Source: an uncultured Collinsella sp.
Lineage (GTDB): Bacteria; Actinomycetota; Coriobacteriia; Coriobacteriales; Coriobacteriaceae
Length of the DNA: 5,184 bases
Direction: 5' to 3'
NCBI GenBank assembly: GCA_902465465.1
Contig: CABQNF010000092.1
Coordinates: 1-5,184 of the forward strand
The notes beneath the pieces are model-generated. The model was not told the origin of the DNA. It ran no database searches and worked only from the letters and a program-made list of their open reading frames with translations. The position numbers were made by a program, and so were the translations under genes. Positions 4,809-5,184 of the stretch are shown here, piece after piece (the first letter of the stretch is position 1; each line of letters begins with the position of its first letter).

Positions 4809-5184
4809 ATGGTAAACGATTTGAGCGGTATAGACGACCTCGAGCTGATGCCGCTGGGCGGAGGCTATATGGTGCGACGCGAACGCTTGATGAATGAGCT
4901 TATCGCCAAGGGCCGAAAGGCCGGCATCGTGGTTCTTTATGCGCCCGACGGGTTTGGGAAGACCTCGGTGCTGCTGCAGTACACTCATGAGGTTAAATGC
5001 GACCCGACGCGAGGCCCCGTGCGGATTATCGAGGCCGATCGCGCCATTGGGCGCGAGGTGTTTATGCAGCTCGAGGTGGTTACCGAAGAACTCAAAGACA
5101 AACCGCACTCCCTTATCGCGATTGATAATGTGCCAAACCTCGATCAGCACGATACCGAAGACCTCATCGACAGGATTCGCGGCC
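4809..5184 (+). CDS. P-loop ATPase, probable MalT/STAND LuxR-type transcriptional regulator (N-terminal part)
   Basis: The frame is open from the ATG to the window end, giving 125 residues. After a short lead, RRERLMNEL (23-31) and a hydrophobic strand GIVVLY (39-44) run into a Walker A motif APDGFGKTS (45-53) with Lys51 and Thr52. A Walker B-like strand SLIAIDN (101-107) with Asp106 follows. The order RxxLxxxL, hydrophobic strand, AP(A/D)GxGKTS is the classic opening of MalT-like STAND ATPases, which in full are about 800-900 residues and end in a LuxR helix-turn-helix. The HTH would lie outside the window, so that role is inferred; another AAA or NTPase regulator is possible. The gene has its own ribosome binding site and a long upstream region, so it is probably not part of the nagB unit. 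No signal peptide or membrane segment is seen. Confidence 0.7.
   Translation, partial: MVNDLSGIDDLELMPLGGGYMVRRERLMNELIAKGRKAGIVVLYAPDGFGKTSVLLQYTHEVKCDPTRGPVRIIEADRAIGREVFMQLEVVTEELKDKPHSLIAIDNVPNLDQHDTEDLIDRIRG

Noticed and set aside
4612..4815. A 67-codon plus-strand frame in the gap before the ATPase gene
   Set aside because: There is no ribosome binding site before its ATG, no recognisable domain, and it overlaps the well-supported start of the next gene in another frame.

Overview
The window suggests a GC-rich actinobacterium of the class Coriobacteriia, possibly Collinsella or a close relative. This is inferred from protein style, the rplM-rpsI-glmM order known from Actinobacteria, single-domain glucose-family PTS IIA, and a MalT-like ATPase regulator of a kind expanded in Coriobacteriia. 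No rRNA or tRNA is present to confirm it. All supported genes lie on the + strand.

Layout. The first 310 bases are the C-terminal end of a YjjU-type patatin-like phospholipase. A 194-base gap follows, with a good sigma70-type promoter (411-438) and a short leader with a hairpin. The ribosomal protein pair rplM (505-948) and rpsI (951-1346) is closed by a very strong intrinsic terminator (1377-1420). Next come glmM (1470-2807), a stand-alone PTS EIIA of the glucose/Crr family (2879-3376), a 255-base highly structured gap, and nagB (3632-4360), ended by a second clear terminator (4393-4420). A gene-free, AT-richer stretch (4421-4808) leads into the start of a P-loop ATPase, probably a STAND/LuxR-type regulator, cut off by the window end.

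How the genes work together. GlmM and NagB act on the same metabolite, glucosamine-6-phosphate. GlmM sends it towards UDP-GlcNAc and peptidoglycan; NagB sends it to fructose-6-phosphate and ammonia. The PTS IIA between them can supply phosphate for uptake of glucose or N-acetylglucosamine, so 1470-4360 reads as an amino-sugar node.

The genes themselves are ordinary. The most interesting part is the likely nagB 5' leader (about 3411-3631). It holds a perfect 18-base palindrome, an 8-bp tetraloop hairpin, two mutually exclusive GC-rich hairpins sharing one strand, and two copies of GGCAAG that could compete for one CTTGCC just before the nagB ribosome binding site. I could not match it to a known riboswitch class from memory. 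It is a candidate regulatory RNA, not a demonstrated one.
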